Assembly: GCA_006384855.1 (NCBI GenBank)
Contig: VCJN01003596.1
Location: forward strand, 1 to 64,000
Reading direction: 5' to 3'
Origin: Tetraselmis striata
Lineage: Eukaryota > Chlorophyta > Chlorodendrophyceae > Chlorodendrales > Chlorodendraceae
Length of the DNA: 64,000 nt
The notes under the pieces were generated by a model. It did no database searches. It had not been told where the DNA came from and saw only the letters and a list, made by a program, of their open reading frames with translations. Shown piece after piece: positions 44,758 to 55,280 of the stretch; position 1 is the stretch's first letter, and each line of letters begins with the position of its first letter. Position numbers and translations under genes: made by a program.

Positions 44758-45359
44758 CGGCGGCGGCGGCGCCGCCGCAGCGGGTGGCGCGCCGCTCACG
44801 GATACGACCGTAATGCAGTTTTTTCCCCGCCCCTCGTACGGGTACAGTATATTGGGGGTTACATAACATCTAAACTACTACCTGGTTTATGGGGGTTCCT
44901 CTTCCCAACGCGTGCTGCCAACTGCCCTAGCGCTTCCCGTACGGTTTGGTGGTTTCATCCGGTTACATTAGGCCATTCCGACAAAATGACCTGGTTGAGG
45001 TCTATATTATCCGTGGAAACGGAAGGGGGGGGGGGGGGGGGTTGTTTTGTAAATTGCGAAAGTTTTGTAATTAGTACTTTAAGCAGTATGCAGCCTTCCA
45101 GAGTCCTCTGTGCTCCTCCCGTTTGTCCGTATCCTGCGCCGCCGCCGCTGCTGCCACCGTGCTCGCCCGCATGCAAACCTAGCTACCTTCCAGCTATCTG
45201 TTACCGACTGACGACCGCTCCTCATCACACTTCCAGCCCCCCGCCAGCAACCTATGATGGCCGCCAACTCTCACATAATAGCGCATGCGCACCACCATGG
45301 CGTCGTCGCCAAGACCAATTCCTATGCACAGGCTCCGCGCCCTTGCCAGAGGATCCCCC

Positions 45360-45875
45360 CTTTCGCGACACCTTTGTTTGTGACGATGCCTTGACATGCG
45401 AGTCCAGAGTGGAGTGGGAGTACTACACCAACCAGACGAAGCCGGTGGCGAGGTTTAACCCGGACTTGTGCGTGCACCGTGCTGGACAACTTGGAGCCGG
45501 ACAACTAACGCCACGAAGAGCTGCATGACGGCTATCACGTCGTGCTGCCCATCCGCGAGGTAGGTACAACCTGCCCTTTTCGTTGCTGCAAGCTGCAACT
45601 GTATTGTGTGTCACTGACATATGTTTTCTTACATCGCGCAGGCATGCGAGCTCAAGGCAGATGGGCTCAAGCACATCATTGTACGCATGCTCAAGCCCAA
45701 CGGCCAGCAAAAGCTCAAGAACCCGGAAAAGCACCTAGCCAGGCAAGCACTCGAGCGCATGCGAGGTGGGCACCCGCAACAGAGAGCGACAGCCTCGACG
45801 GCGCCGGCGTCAGCGTCGGCGGCATCACCCGCCACCGCGGCTGCGGCTGCGGAGTCGGCCACTGGAGGCGCTTAG
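45360..45875 (+). CDS. Coding fragment inside the TIR transposon
   Basis: A first piece reads DTFVCDDALTCESRVEWEYY (about 45367-45480). After a frame break comes HDGYHVVLPIRE ending at a GTAGGT donor (45560). An exon at 45642-45875 follows (ACELKADGLKHIIVRMLKPN, then an Ala/Ser-rich tail, TAG). The exon join is in phase. I do not recognise the family; the conserved-looking core is basic and could bind DNA. The frame break suggests a decayed or mis-modelled gene of the transposon. Confidence 0.35.
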
Positions 45876-46238
45876 TACTATTGTATCGTTTGCCGATGCC
45901 AGCCGTAGACATTGTAGCACATGTAAAGGGCAGGGACATGGGTGGGGACCATGCACACCGCTGGTGCAAACCAGTGTGCACAATTTTCACACAAGGCTGC
46001 CATGTGCTACACTTTTAGCATTTTCATGAACATAACCATCATTGTCTGGCTATTGCATTGCACACACAGATGCATCTATCATATTGTGTGGTCTCTCAAT
46101 CTCCGCGCCACCGCCGCCGCGCTACCGGATTCACTTGCTAATGCGGTTTGTGGAAAGAACGGCCCGGATGTACTAGCGACCTACTGTACCTAAAAGAGTA
46201 GTAGGCATGTCTTGATGTCCTGCCGCCGGGCTCCTGCT

Positions 46239-47060
46239 GCTCCGAAACCAAGTATAGCACTGAAGTCGCATGGCAACGCCAGAACGCTGCCCAATGTGGT
46301 GGCTATTCCAACGCAAATCATGATGGAATAGTGGACTATATATAGCCAGCACATGGTATGATTTGCAGCTCGAAACGTGGCGATTGCTATTCGAGTTTAT
46401 ATTTGCTGCCTCTTCGTAGCGTACACAGCAGTGTTTACCGCACAATACGGCAGTGCATGTATACTACCGACCCTAAAGTGCGCAGAATATGTTCTCGCGC
46501 TTGGGATCGCTAGACTATATATATGACTACCTATCAGCACATAAAACCAGTTTTTTTTTTTTTTGGGGGGGGGGGGGGGGGAGCTAGGGCCCCCACACAC
46601 GGAATGCTCGCCGGGAACGCAGCTCCAACTAATGCTCCGAAACCAGTGCTGAAACCGTCGCCGCAACGCCCGGACGCTGCCCAATATGGTGGATATTTCA
46701 GCTCAAATCATGGTGGCAAAGTGGACTATATATAGCCAGCACATGGTATGATTTGCAGCTCGAAACGTGGCGATTGTTAGCCGAGTATATATTTGCTGCC
46801 GCTCCGTAGCGTACACCGCAGTGTTTACCGCACAATATGGCAGTGCATGTATACCACCAACCCTAAAGTGCGCAGAATATGTTCTCGCGCTGGGGATCGC
46901 TAGACTATATATGACTACCTATCAGCACATACAAACAGTTTGGTGGGTGTGGGGGGGGGGGGGGGGGGGGGGGCTAGGGAGCACACACGGAATGCTCGCC
47001 GGGCAGCACAACGCAACTCCAACTAATGCTCCGAAACCAGTGTTGAAACCGTCGCCGCAG
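46239..47060 (+). repeat. Tandem 394-base repeats with G-runs
   Basis: Unit starts (GCTCCGAAACCA) lie at 46239, 46633 and 47028; the third unit is truncated. Each full unit has TGGACTATATATAGCCAGCA, GCTCGAAACGTGGCGATTG, GTGTTTACCGCACAATA and a G-run of 17-26 followed by CACACACGGAATGCTCGCCG. The unit may be a promoter-like module, as it holds a TATATATAG box. Confidence 0.8.
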
Positions 47061-47889
47061 AGCACCGCACGGCCGATGCGTCGCCGGGACTACATCACTT
47101 GCGCCAGTGGGTATGCTGTCGGCATGTGCAAAGGGCTGGCGGGGCAGCAACTCGGCGGCAGCAAGCGGCGATGCGTGTTGCACGCTGAATTTGCTTTGAA
47201 ATCAAGAATTCAATACATGGAATAATGATGGAACCGCCACAGCAGCTAGCGCACCGCACGACCGCTCATGCGTTGCCGGGACGACTCTCAACAGAGCTTG
47301 TATCCAAAACCAGCACTACAACAGCCGCACCAAGCCCGCAGCACGGCCAGGTGCTCTCTGTTGGGTCGCCGGGGCACTACTCAACGCTTGTTCTCTCAAA
47401 TGTTTCCCACCCCTCCGCATGTTAGTGGCTTACCATAGGCAGTTGGGTTGGGGGAGTCAGAGGCATGGTGCATCGTGTTGTTGTTGGAAGTGCATGCCAC
47501 ATGTCAAAATGAATTACATAGTGTGCCGCAGTACATAAAGTACTAGAAATCCTTTCAAACAAACCGGAGGGGGGGGCGGGCTCAAAATGGATGGGGATGT
47601 GACCTAAACCATGGCATTTTGTCGGAATGGCCTCACCGGTACTGCCATGTCTGCACGGGTTGCCCCACCGCCCGCGACGCTCCGCTTCTGGCCGCGGAAG
47701 CTACTACTTAGGGCATCCATCTCCACTCGCTTGACCATCTTGATTCAAACTCGCTGCCTTCGGCCGCGGCTTTGCGTACTTGCTTGTGCGCGTTAGTTTG
47801 GGTCGTGGCCAACCATGTCCGCACCGGATACCACGTTGTAGGCGCAAGTCATCGTGCCACGCTCCTGCGTATGTAGTTACTACAGCGGC

Positions 47890-49780
47890 AGCGACAGACA
47901 GCCCCCCCCCCCCCCCCCCCCTTATTGTAAATGTGGTTTATTAGTTACCTGGTCCGTGCACCCGAGGTGGTTTCCCATTTCTGACCCGGTTTGGGAGCCG
48001 AGGCAAATTTGGTGACCATGTGCACAACTAACGAGGTGGTGGAGCCAGGGGTTATTTAGAGTGGAGGGGTGGAGGGGTTAAAGCCAATCCTCAACACATG
48101 TAGCCGAGTCACAATACCAGCCTACGGGGCTCCCGCGGAGGAGCAACCTCTTGCAATGATTCAAACTCTGGAGGTTTAGGTGTCGGTCTGGTGGCGGGCA
48201 CGTGGTACCATGGCTGTGGAGCGTCACGGTTGCCAACGACGACAGCTACACCTACCGCAACAAACCGGTACAGACAAAGGAGCACGTCCGTGCCGTCGGG
48301 GCGGCCGTTGTTGTAGTTCTGCAAGACATCATCGCCCTCGCCGCGCGCCCTTATGGGGCGTCGCGACATCGGTCGTTGTAGTAGTGTGTGGCGGGCGGCG
48401 CTTTTTGCGCTACCATTGTGCTTTGTCCGACTCGAGGAATGGGGCCGCTCATGCGCTTGTGTCTTGAAAGAGCATGTTGCTTTCGCTGTAACCCGTGCCC
48501 CGGCAACACCGCCATCCATGTGTTCTTGTTGTGGCCGCAGTCGACGTGCTCCGTGCGTTGCCATCGCGTCACACGACGGCGTCGTCTGCCGCGCCCCGTC
48601 GCCAACTCAACACCCTCGTCGTAATTCGATTACGCTCGTCAAGGGCAGCCCACCCACGTGACGCACCATGTGCCATGCGGTGACCTAACGATTGGCACGC
48701 GGGGGGTGTGCGCAATAACGGCGGCGGCTGTCGCTTGTGCAGCAGTGGTAACGGTCTTTCCGCATCGTGTCTAGGTTTTTCGTTCTAATGGTCGAATACA
48801 CTTGTCGGCTGGCTCCCCCGTGCGACCACTCGAGACCCCGCCCGCTACAAGCGCTGCCCGTCCGGGGGCAGCTTACCCACTGCACACGCGAAGCGTCTCG
48901 TGGTGACCGCCGCGGGTTCTCACGTAAGATTGTGCGCAATAACGGCGCACGTCGCTGGTGCAGCAACGGCAGCCGTTTCGCCGCATTGTATACTCGTGCT
49001 GGCGCTAGTGGTTGCGTCGACTGGCCTCCCGCACATAAGGCAGCCGCTACCCCGCTTACTACTAGGTACCAGTGTCGCCCCCAAGCCTCTCACACGCGTG
49101 TATGTTGCTTGTCCGTGTGTCGTCTATACTATATACGCTTGTTGGCTACATACGCACGCTTGCGTGGTGGTCGGTAACTTCAACCGCGACAATGATTGCG
49201 TACTAACCGACTCCCGGACGCGGGCTTCAATTTATTCGCACCCCGTACCTACCACTGCCGTTCGTGTCGTAACACGTGCGGCGGCGCTCGGAGACAGGGC
49301 TGCCGCGGTGCAGCTTCGCTCCAAACAACTGCCCTCCTGCGCATCTTGCCCGGGCGGACTTACAAGCCTTCTTTAGCACTAGATTGCTCGCCCGGGCCGT
49401 ATACGTTACGGGGCAAGCTCATTTCTTGCCCGTCGTCGCGCGCCCCCTTTTCCCGCGCCGGATGTGATGCGGCGCGAGCGTTTCCGGTACTCGTACGTAT
49501 CCTGGTGTTACGCCGCGCCGGGCTGCTGCAATGCGCGCCACGCCGCCGTCAAATTGGCACCAACCTCCTTAGCGCGTTAAACCTCAACTACAACACCTTC
49601 AAAACAACCTACAAAACCAACACATGCCCTCGCCTTGTTGCCCCTATGTGCCCGCGCTTCGCGTGATGGCTTCGCGTGATGGCTACTCTTCTCGCGGCCT
49701 CGCCCGGCACCCGTGCTGGTCTACATCACGCTCTCCAATCATCCGCTCTGCGGACCGCGTGTGCCTAGGAAAAGCAGACT
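47890..49780. other. Interior of the decayed split-repeat element
   Basis: Many overlapping GC-rich frames occur but none is assignable. TGTGCGCAATAACGGCG occurs twice (48707 and 48931), showing a local duplication. A C-run of 18 lies at 47904-47921. A 156-codon frame at 49196-49666 has a CRSCRNTCGG cluster that could be a relic zinc finger. Confidence 0.35.
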
Positions 49781-50261
49781 TGTGCCCGTTTGAAATTTTC
49801 TGAATTGGTTTATGAGGTTTCCTTTTCCCAACATACTAACTTTTCAAGCGCTTCCCGTACGGTTCGGTTTCCATTCGGGGGGTTATATCACCGGTCCCGC
49901 CATGCCTCTGTACGAGTTTCCCCACCGCCCGTGAGGCTCCGCTTCCGGCCGGAATAAAGCTACGCATCTAGGGCTTGACCATCTTCCGGCTCGCTGCCTT
50001 CGGTAGCGCCCTTCCTTCTCCGTTTGTGTGTTCCACACTCCCACCTCCGATTTCCCCACTTTCGGTGTGCCTTCTACTAATATATACGCAAACTCTTTCC
50101 GGTGTGAATCTGCCATCGCACCCTCTTTGGCAGACACACACTCGTGCCCGTTTAGAAGTTGATGGGTTATTTATGGAGCCTAATTATGGAAGTTGATGGG
50201 TTATTTAGTTACACGCGGTAGAGCCGGGCGAAGGCAAAGTACTACTACAAGGTACATCCCT

Positions 50262-50518
50262 TGTCCGCTCGGTTGAGCGGTCGTCTCGTACGCGAGGGGT
50301 CCCGGGATCGATTCATGGTCGATGTATTTCGGCAATATCGTCGTCCCAGAGTGTCACTCATGGGTTTACCCGGTTGATGCATCAGCCCTTCGGGGTTCGA
50401 ATGAGGCAATGGTCTACGGGCTATGCTAGACCTACCACTGCAGTTGGCGCAAGAGGTCAAGTGCTGGGGCGCCTTGGCCGCGCGATGTCCCTGGGCGAAC
50501 ATTTCTTTACTTTTACTA
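50262..50518 (+). mobile_element. tRNA-derived SINE, copy 2
   Basis: The head GCTCGGTTGAGCGGTCGTC and a degenerated B box (GGATCGATTCA) are followed by the shared body GGGTTTACCCGGTTGATGCA and CCCTTCGGGGTTCGAATGAG, then a TTTACTTTTACT tail. It is opposite in orientation to the other two copies. Confidence 0.8.
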
Positions 50519-50519
50519 C

Positions 50520-51900
50520 TACCGTTTAGTGAAATCCTCGCACCCTGGTACGGTATGCACATGTTTCCCCGGATACCAAACCGTATGTCGTCGTTCCCAT
50601 GGTTCTCGTCAAACGATTGGTGCTAGTACGCGTCAGCGGGCGTACGCGTCCTCATGCGCGTACTTAGTAGTGTCTCAACAGTGTCTCCAGGAAGATAATG
50701 TCCCTGCTGTTTCCTGCTCATCCGCCGGGCGGCGGCAAGCGTACCCGTACGCGTACCTTACCGTATTAGAGGTAACACGTAAGGATTACCATGTCGCGCG
50801 TACGGCGTACCATGAAACCAGCGCGCTCGGCGTTTAAACCAGCACCGCTTTCGTGTAAACCGCCAGTGGTCGCTAGCTGTTACTGTAGTCTTCCCCAGCA
50901 CCCATGAAACCCTACAGGGTACCTGCTGTACTGCTACACCAGCCAGGCCAACTACAGGGTACATGTGCAGGCAGGGCAAGGGCGAAGGGCAAGTATAGGC
51001 CCTGCCGTGCTAAAGATGATGGTGACGATACCCTGTACCCTGTAGCGCCAATGCGCGCGTTGCACTGCTGCTGCTGATGGCCGATCGCCGCGGGTAAAAC
51101 CTGCTGTAGCTAGCTTCGTCCGCGGGCAAGAGGCGCTGCCTGCCGGCGGGAAGACGCGTCGTTTGCTCGCCGCGCCATCACAGTCACACCCACCCCGCCC
51201 CTGCACGCCGACCTGCCGCCACTACAAGCTCAGCCGACCGCTGTCTTAATCGTGTCCCCGATCCGACCTCCCACGCTAACACCTGCACCGCCCACTGTGG
51301 ATCGCCTCCTATCGTGCCTTTGTGGACTCCCCCGATCACGGATCCCTGCCCGCAGTTCCTCCCTAGCCCGAACACCATGGCCTGCTCCGTGCCCACCAGC
51401 TGCACACAGGTGCGCCCTGCGCATTGCGAACCCTGACGCTGCTGTTCGCCGCCCCGTTGTCATCGGTGCTCCCCGGAACCATAGTCGGCAGCACGCTGAC
51501 CTCCGAGCGTTATTGCCGCTCTGGCTGTCGTTATCAGCGAGGGGGGGGGGGGGGGGGGGGGGGGGTTGGGGGGGGGGACCCTGTAGTGCCAGCCGGGTTC
51601 AACCACCAGCTCCGCCCCCCCCCCCCCCCCCCCCACCCCCCCCCCTCCTCTCAAACATCGCGGTTTTTTGAAATCTTCTATCTGCCCTGTTCTTTTCCCA
51701 CTAGCGCGGCTGACATCATCGGCAGCCGGCGAGGGCACATCGCACCGCGGTGACGGACTCTTATTTTGACAGATCTTCGAGTCCCCGTCGCGCATGCAGA
51801 TTTATTGCCAGCAAGTGCGCGGTATTTATATACATTCACGACCAGACCGCCAGCAACTTGACGGAGCCTTGAAAGATGGGTCCCCCCAGTTGTCCTCGCA
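50520..51900. other. Intergenic with long G- and C-runs
   Basis: G-runs occur at 51541-51565 and 51570-51577, and C-runs at 51617-51643. CGTACGCGT-type short repeats lie at 50620-50770. A minus-strand frame at 51184-51405 is Gly- and Val-rich and unsupported. Confidence 0.45.
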
Positions 51901-51928
51901 TCCCTAGGGGATGCGCACAACAATTCTA

Positions 51929-53160
51929 TGGCAGAACGACCGCAGTGTTGCGGCGGAGATCGCCCACGAATGAATATCCGTACCGGCGCGTTCGCCCCCG
52001 ACGCCACCGCCGGCAACATCACCAAGTCTCCCGCCGCCGGCTGACCTCCGTACCAACCCACAGGTGGAAAGCGCCGTGTTCCCCGCGCCGCTGGCCTCCG
52101 TTTGGCCCACGTTTAAGGTGCTGGCGCTGGACAAGGTGGCGGCGGAGTTTGTGTCATCTGCGGCGTTTGTGCCGGCGGGCGGCGAGATGAAGGTGGGCCA
52201 CTGGAGGGCTGGCGAGGAGGGGGGGGGGGGGGGGGGGGTAATGAATTGGCACCCAGGGGCTACCGGATGGAGACGGGCGGCTAAGCTCTTGCGTGGCGGC
52301 GTGCAGGTGGGCGCGGTGATCAAGCTGGAGTACAGCGACGGCGCCTCGTGGGAGCTGCGCGTCACCGAGATCAGCGAGCGCACCGCCACCGTCGCGTACG
52401 AGGTCGTCAGCACGCAGCCCAGCCTGGACTGCACCAGCATCACCGTGAGCCCCCCTCCCCCCCCCAAGCCAAAGATTCCCCGCAGGCCAGCCGACTTATT
52501 CTGCCGGTACATCTATCGACCGATACCTGCCGTTGCTGGCCCGGCCGATGCGGCCCAACGATCGCTAGGGCCGAAACATCTACAGCCAGACTGGTTTACT
52601 GCACAGTAATCATTGAAAGTCACCGATGGTATGCAACGAGAGTGCGATCCACCTGGGAAGCACATTACTTGTGCAATGCTATACATGTGCAGATTAGATG
52701 TTGGGGTGTGTGCGCACCGTGTGGCGTGGGGGCCCGACGCTCCGAGACCGCGCATTGCCCTGTGCGATCACATCAAACACCGCCGTGCCGGACACTTTCC
52801 CGAACAGCAACTCCCTATAACCTCTAGTGGGCTTGAAGCCGGCTTATTCCGCTGGTGGAACGATTGACCGTTCCCCAGCAGGCTGCTGCTGCTGGCCTGG
52901 TCGCTGTAGCCCCACGGCGAGTGCTGCCCCCTCCCCCCCCTCCCTAATCCGCTACTTGCCCCTTTCCGCGCGTGCTCCAGGGTGAGATCTCGCTGTCCGC
53001 GGTGACCGCGAGCGACGAGACCTTCATCCGCTGGACCACAGAGTACAGCAACGACGTCACGCTGGAGCGCATCCAGGACCAGAAGTTCAAGAAGCTCGAG
53101 ATCTTCAAGGCCGCCATCGCCGCGCTCACCTCCAACAAGCGCACCTTTGCCCAGATGTAG
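51929..53160 (+). CDS. SRPBCC / Bet v 1-like small-molecule-binding protein
   Basis: Three exons are firm: 52064-52192, 52307-52444 and 52981-53160 (TAG), all phase 0. They read VESAVFPAPLASVWPTFKVL, then VGAVIKLEYSDGASWELRVT and ISERTATVAYEVVSTQPSLD, then GEISLSAVTASDETFIRWTT and FKKLEIFKAAIAAL. This is the helix-grip layout of SRPBCC/START-like proteins: a VxxSVxxPAPxxxVW opening, a row of beta strands, and a long C-terminal helix. Such proteins bind lipids, hormones or other hydrophobic ligands in a cavity; the ligand is unknown here. The start is unresolved: ATGs at 51929 and 51971 share a frame ending ...AGNITK near 52026, but I found no clean donor that joins in phase. Intron 2 carries a G-run 25 bases after its donor. 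Confidence 0.7.
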
Positions 53161-53186
53161 CCCCCCCCCCCCCCCCCCCCCCCCCT
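53161..53186. repeat. Poly-C tract directly after a stop codon
   Basis: About 26 C begin at the base after the TAG of the SRPBCC-like gene. This places a homopolymer in its 3' untranslated region. Confidence 0.9.
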
Positions 53187-53189
53187 CCC

Positions 53190-54070
53190 CTTCGCCCAGC
53201 GACAGGGACAATGCTCCCAAAGGTGCGTCCCTCACCAATTGAATCACCTCTGCGGCGCCATCCAGCACGGAGGCTCAGCACAGCCATCCGGCACTCTCCT
53301 CCATCGCGGAGGTCACGCGCGCTGCGCTATGCTATGCCTCGGTAAAGTCATCAGAAATTTTGTCGGCAAATTCAGCCTCATAAACACGGAGGATTTGCCT
53401 GGCGACCATTCGCACCGTCTGTTCCGTCGCCGCGCCCACGGTTGGCTCCAGGGTTTCACCCGCGTTGGGGGGAACGGGTGCGCTTTCATGGGACATCACG
53501 GAGGTGATCTTGCCGAGTCATGCTTTTCCCCTGCTCACCCCTCCTCTCCCTCATCATCCGCCAACTGGAACGCAGACATGGCCGCCGCTCAATAAGTGCT
53601 GGCGGCTGCCCGTCTTGCGCATCGACACACTCGGATGGGTGCGGTGCGGGCGAGCACGCCGGAGACGAAATCATCACCCGGCATGGGATTGGGGTCCGGC
53701 TTGCGGTCGAGCTTGTCGGGCAGGTAGTGATCCCCGGCTGGTGGGTGGCTAGCGTTTCTAGCTACATAATGAGGGGGCTGCCGGCCCGGCACGGGTGCCC
53801 GCCCCCCCCCCCCCCCCCCCCCCCCCTTCCCTCTCCCCTCTTCCCCCCCCCCCCCCCCCCACCGGCAAAACACAAGTCCGCTGCAATCAGCAGCTGCAGT
53901 GACAATATTAAATGCTCGCGTTCAGGCATCCCTGTGAAATATGGCAAGGGGTCGGGTTGGATCAAACACTTCTGTTCGCCGCATAAGCTGCTTCCGAAAC
54001 AACCCACGATTCATTCTCCAATGACGTATTGGTTTCTTTTGTCTTGTCACTCTGTTCAGTTTGTGCCTTA
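53190..54070. other. Convergent intergenic region
   Basis: It lies between the 3' ends of the SRPBCC-like gene (+) and the AASDH-like gene (-). C-rich homopolymers occur at 53803-53826 and 53841-53860. No supported gene is present. Confidence 0.5.
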
Positions 54071-54074
54071 TTAT

Positions 54075-54303
54075 AAAAGCAGCGAAAATTTGGCCCCGCG
54101 GGCACCGGCTGAAGCCGCCCCAACACTTGGCATCTTGCGCCAACTGCAGTCGTAGGTCTAACGTAGCCCTTGGACCATTGCCTCATCCGAACCCCGAAGG
54201 GCTTCTGCATCAATCGGGTAAACCCGGGACACGCCCGATCGACATTGCCCTCAGTGGGACGCGAGGCGGAATCGAACCGGAAACCTCTCGTACACGTGTA
54301 CGA
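54075..54303 (-). mobile_element. tRNA-derived SINE, copy 3
   Basis: On the minus strand the B box CGGTTCGATTCC is intact and the A-box part is degraded. The body (GGGTTTACCCGATTGATGCA, CCCTTCGGGGTTCGGATGAG) matches the copies at 14.3 and 50.3 kb. It lies just downstream of the AASDH-like gene's stop. Confidence 0.75.
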
Positions 54304-54668
54304 CTATCTTGCTTTATATACTTCCAAAATGTACCCCATTTTTGCGCGGCACATAGCGACTATGCCTGGTCTTCGTGGCGCACTCGCTGTCGGCGGGATC
54401 CGGGGCGCTCTTCGAGACACAGGCAGAGTCACGGGTGGAGTGGCGCCGGTGCTGCGCGAGCTTGCCCGGCAAAACGGCGTACACCGCCCGGAAGCCGGAC
54501 GCCATGGCGGCGAGGCCACCCTCCATCCACGTAGTCGTCGCCTCGCAAGTCACCGCGTAACACGCTGGACATGACCGGGCGCTGTGCTCCTCGCCGGGTG
54601 ACTCGCCGCGGAGTCCGGCCTCATAGCGAAATTTAAATAGGTCACAACGCGGGCTAGTCTGCCGCTCT

Positions 54669-55246
54669 TCAGTTCCCCCTCCACGCGAGGCAGTACACGT
54701 GATCATCACGGCAGCCCAGCACCGCCACGTTGCCAAATGTAGTGGGCGACGTGAAGCAGCCCGCCGGCAGCGCGGTGCGCGCCACCGGGCGGCCAGCCGG
54801 GGTGCGGAGCAGCGCGAGCGCGCCACCGTTGGCCGCGCACCACAGGAGGCCGGCGGGCCCCGGGCCGGGCGCGGACGAGGTGGGGCCGCCGCCGCGTGGC
54901 AGCGCGCGAGACCACGCCGGCCGCCCGTCCTCAGGCCTGCGGCGGGGCAAGCGGGGCAGGCTCCGCTCAGGCGCATGCCGCTAGCGGCAGCGCTCACGCC
55001 GCCCTCCATGCTTAGGAATGCGAGCGCCATTCGGGTCGCTGTTGATGGGGGGAGGGCCGCCGCTCGCCCGGTCGAGTCGGCGTCACTGGCGCGAGGGCCA
55101 TCGGGCAGTAGGAGGGACTGCGCTGGGGGGCGCAGGGTCATGCAATGTATGACGCGGATCAATGTAGGAGGTATTACGGCGCCTGGGACTTGTGTGCATC
55201 GGGCGCCAGGCGAAGACCGCCGAGCACGATTGCGACGTCTTGGCCT

Positions 55247-55280
<34 letters not shown>

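Larger units (their letters stand above)
44970..47633. mobile_element. 2.66 kb TIR DNA transposon nested in the split-repeat element
   Basis: The left end AGGCCATTCCGACAAAATG (44970-44988) is perfectly inverted at 47615-47633. The match continues, with a few changes, to about 33 bases (through TGGTT(G/T)AGGTC). Removing it joins GGTTACAT to CACCGG, which matches GGTTATATCACCGG in the intact sister repeat at 49881. The empty site is therefore known and no long target duplication is left. Inside are a coding fragment at 45.4-45.9 kb and a tandem of 394-base units. No transposase motif was recognised, so it may be non-autonomous or carry an unfamiliar enzyme. Confidence 0.75.
44866..50157 (+). 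mobile_element. Second, decayed split-repeat element, interrupted by a TIR transposon
   Basis: The left repeat A1 is in two parts, 44866-44969 and 47634-47765. The second copy A2 is at about 49798-50005, diverged by about 25 percent. A2 is preceded by TGCCCGTTTGAAA (49781), and a similar TGCCCGTTTAGAA closes the element near 50150, giving A1-interior-B1-A2-B2 as in the 24-27 kb element. Their starts are alike too: GGTTTATG(G/A)GG(T)TTCC follows TCTAAACTA-like sequence in both. The interior (47.8-49.7 kb) has only broken frames, and no recombinase boxes were found. It is probably a fossil relative. Confidence 0.55.

Noticed and set aside
51184..51405. Minus-strand Gly/Val-rich frame as a small gene
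   Set aside because: No family match, no partner exon, and GC-rich DNA readily gives such frames.
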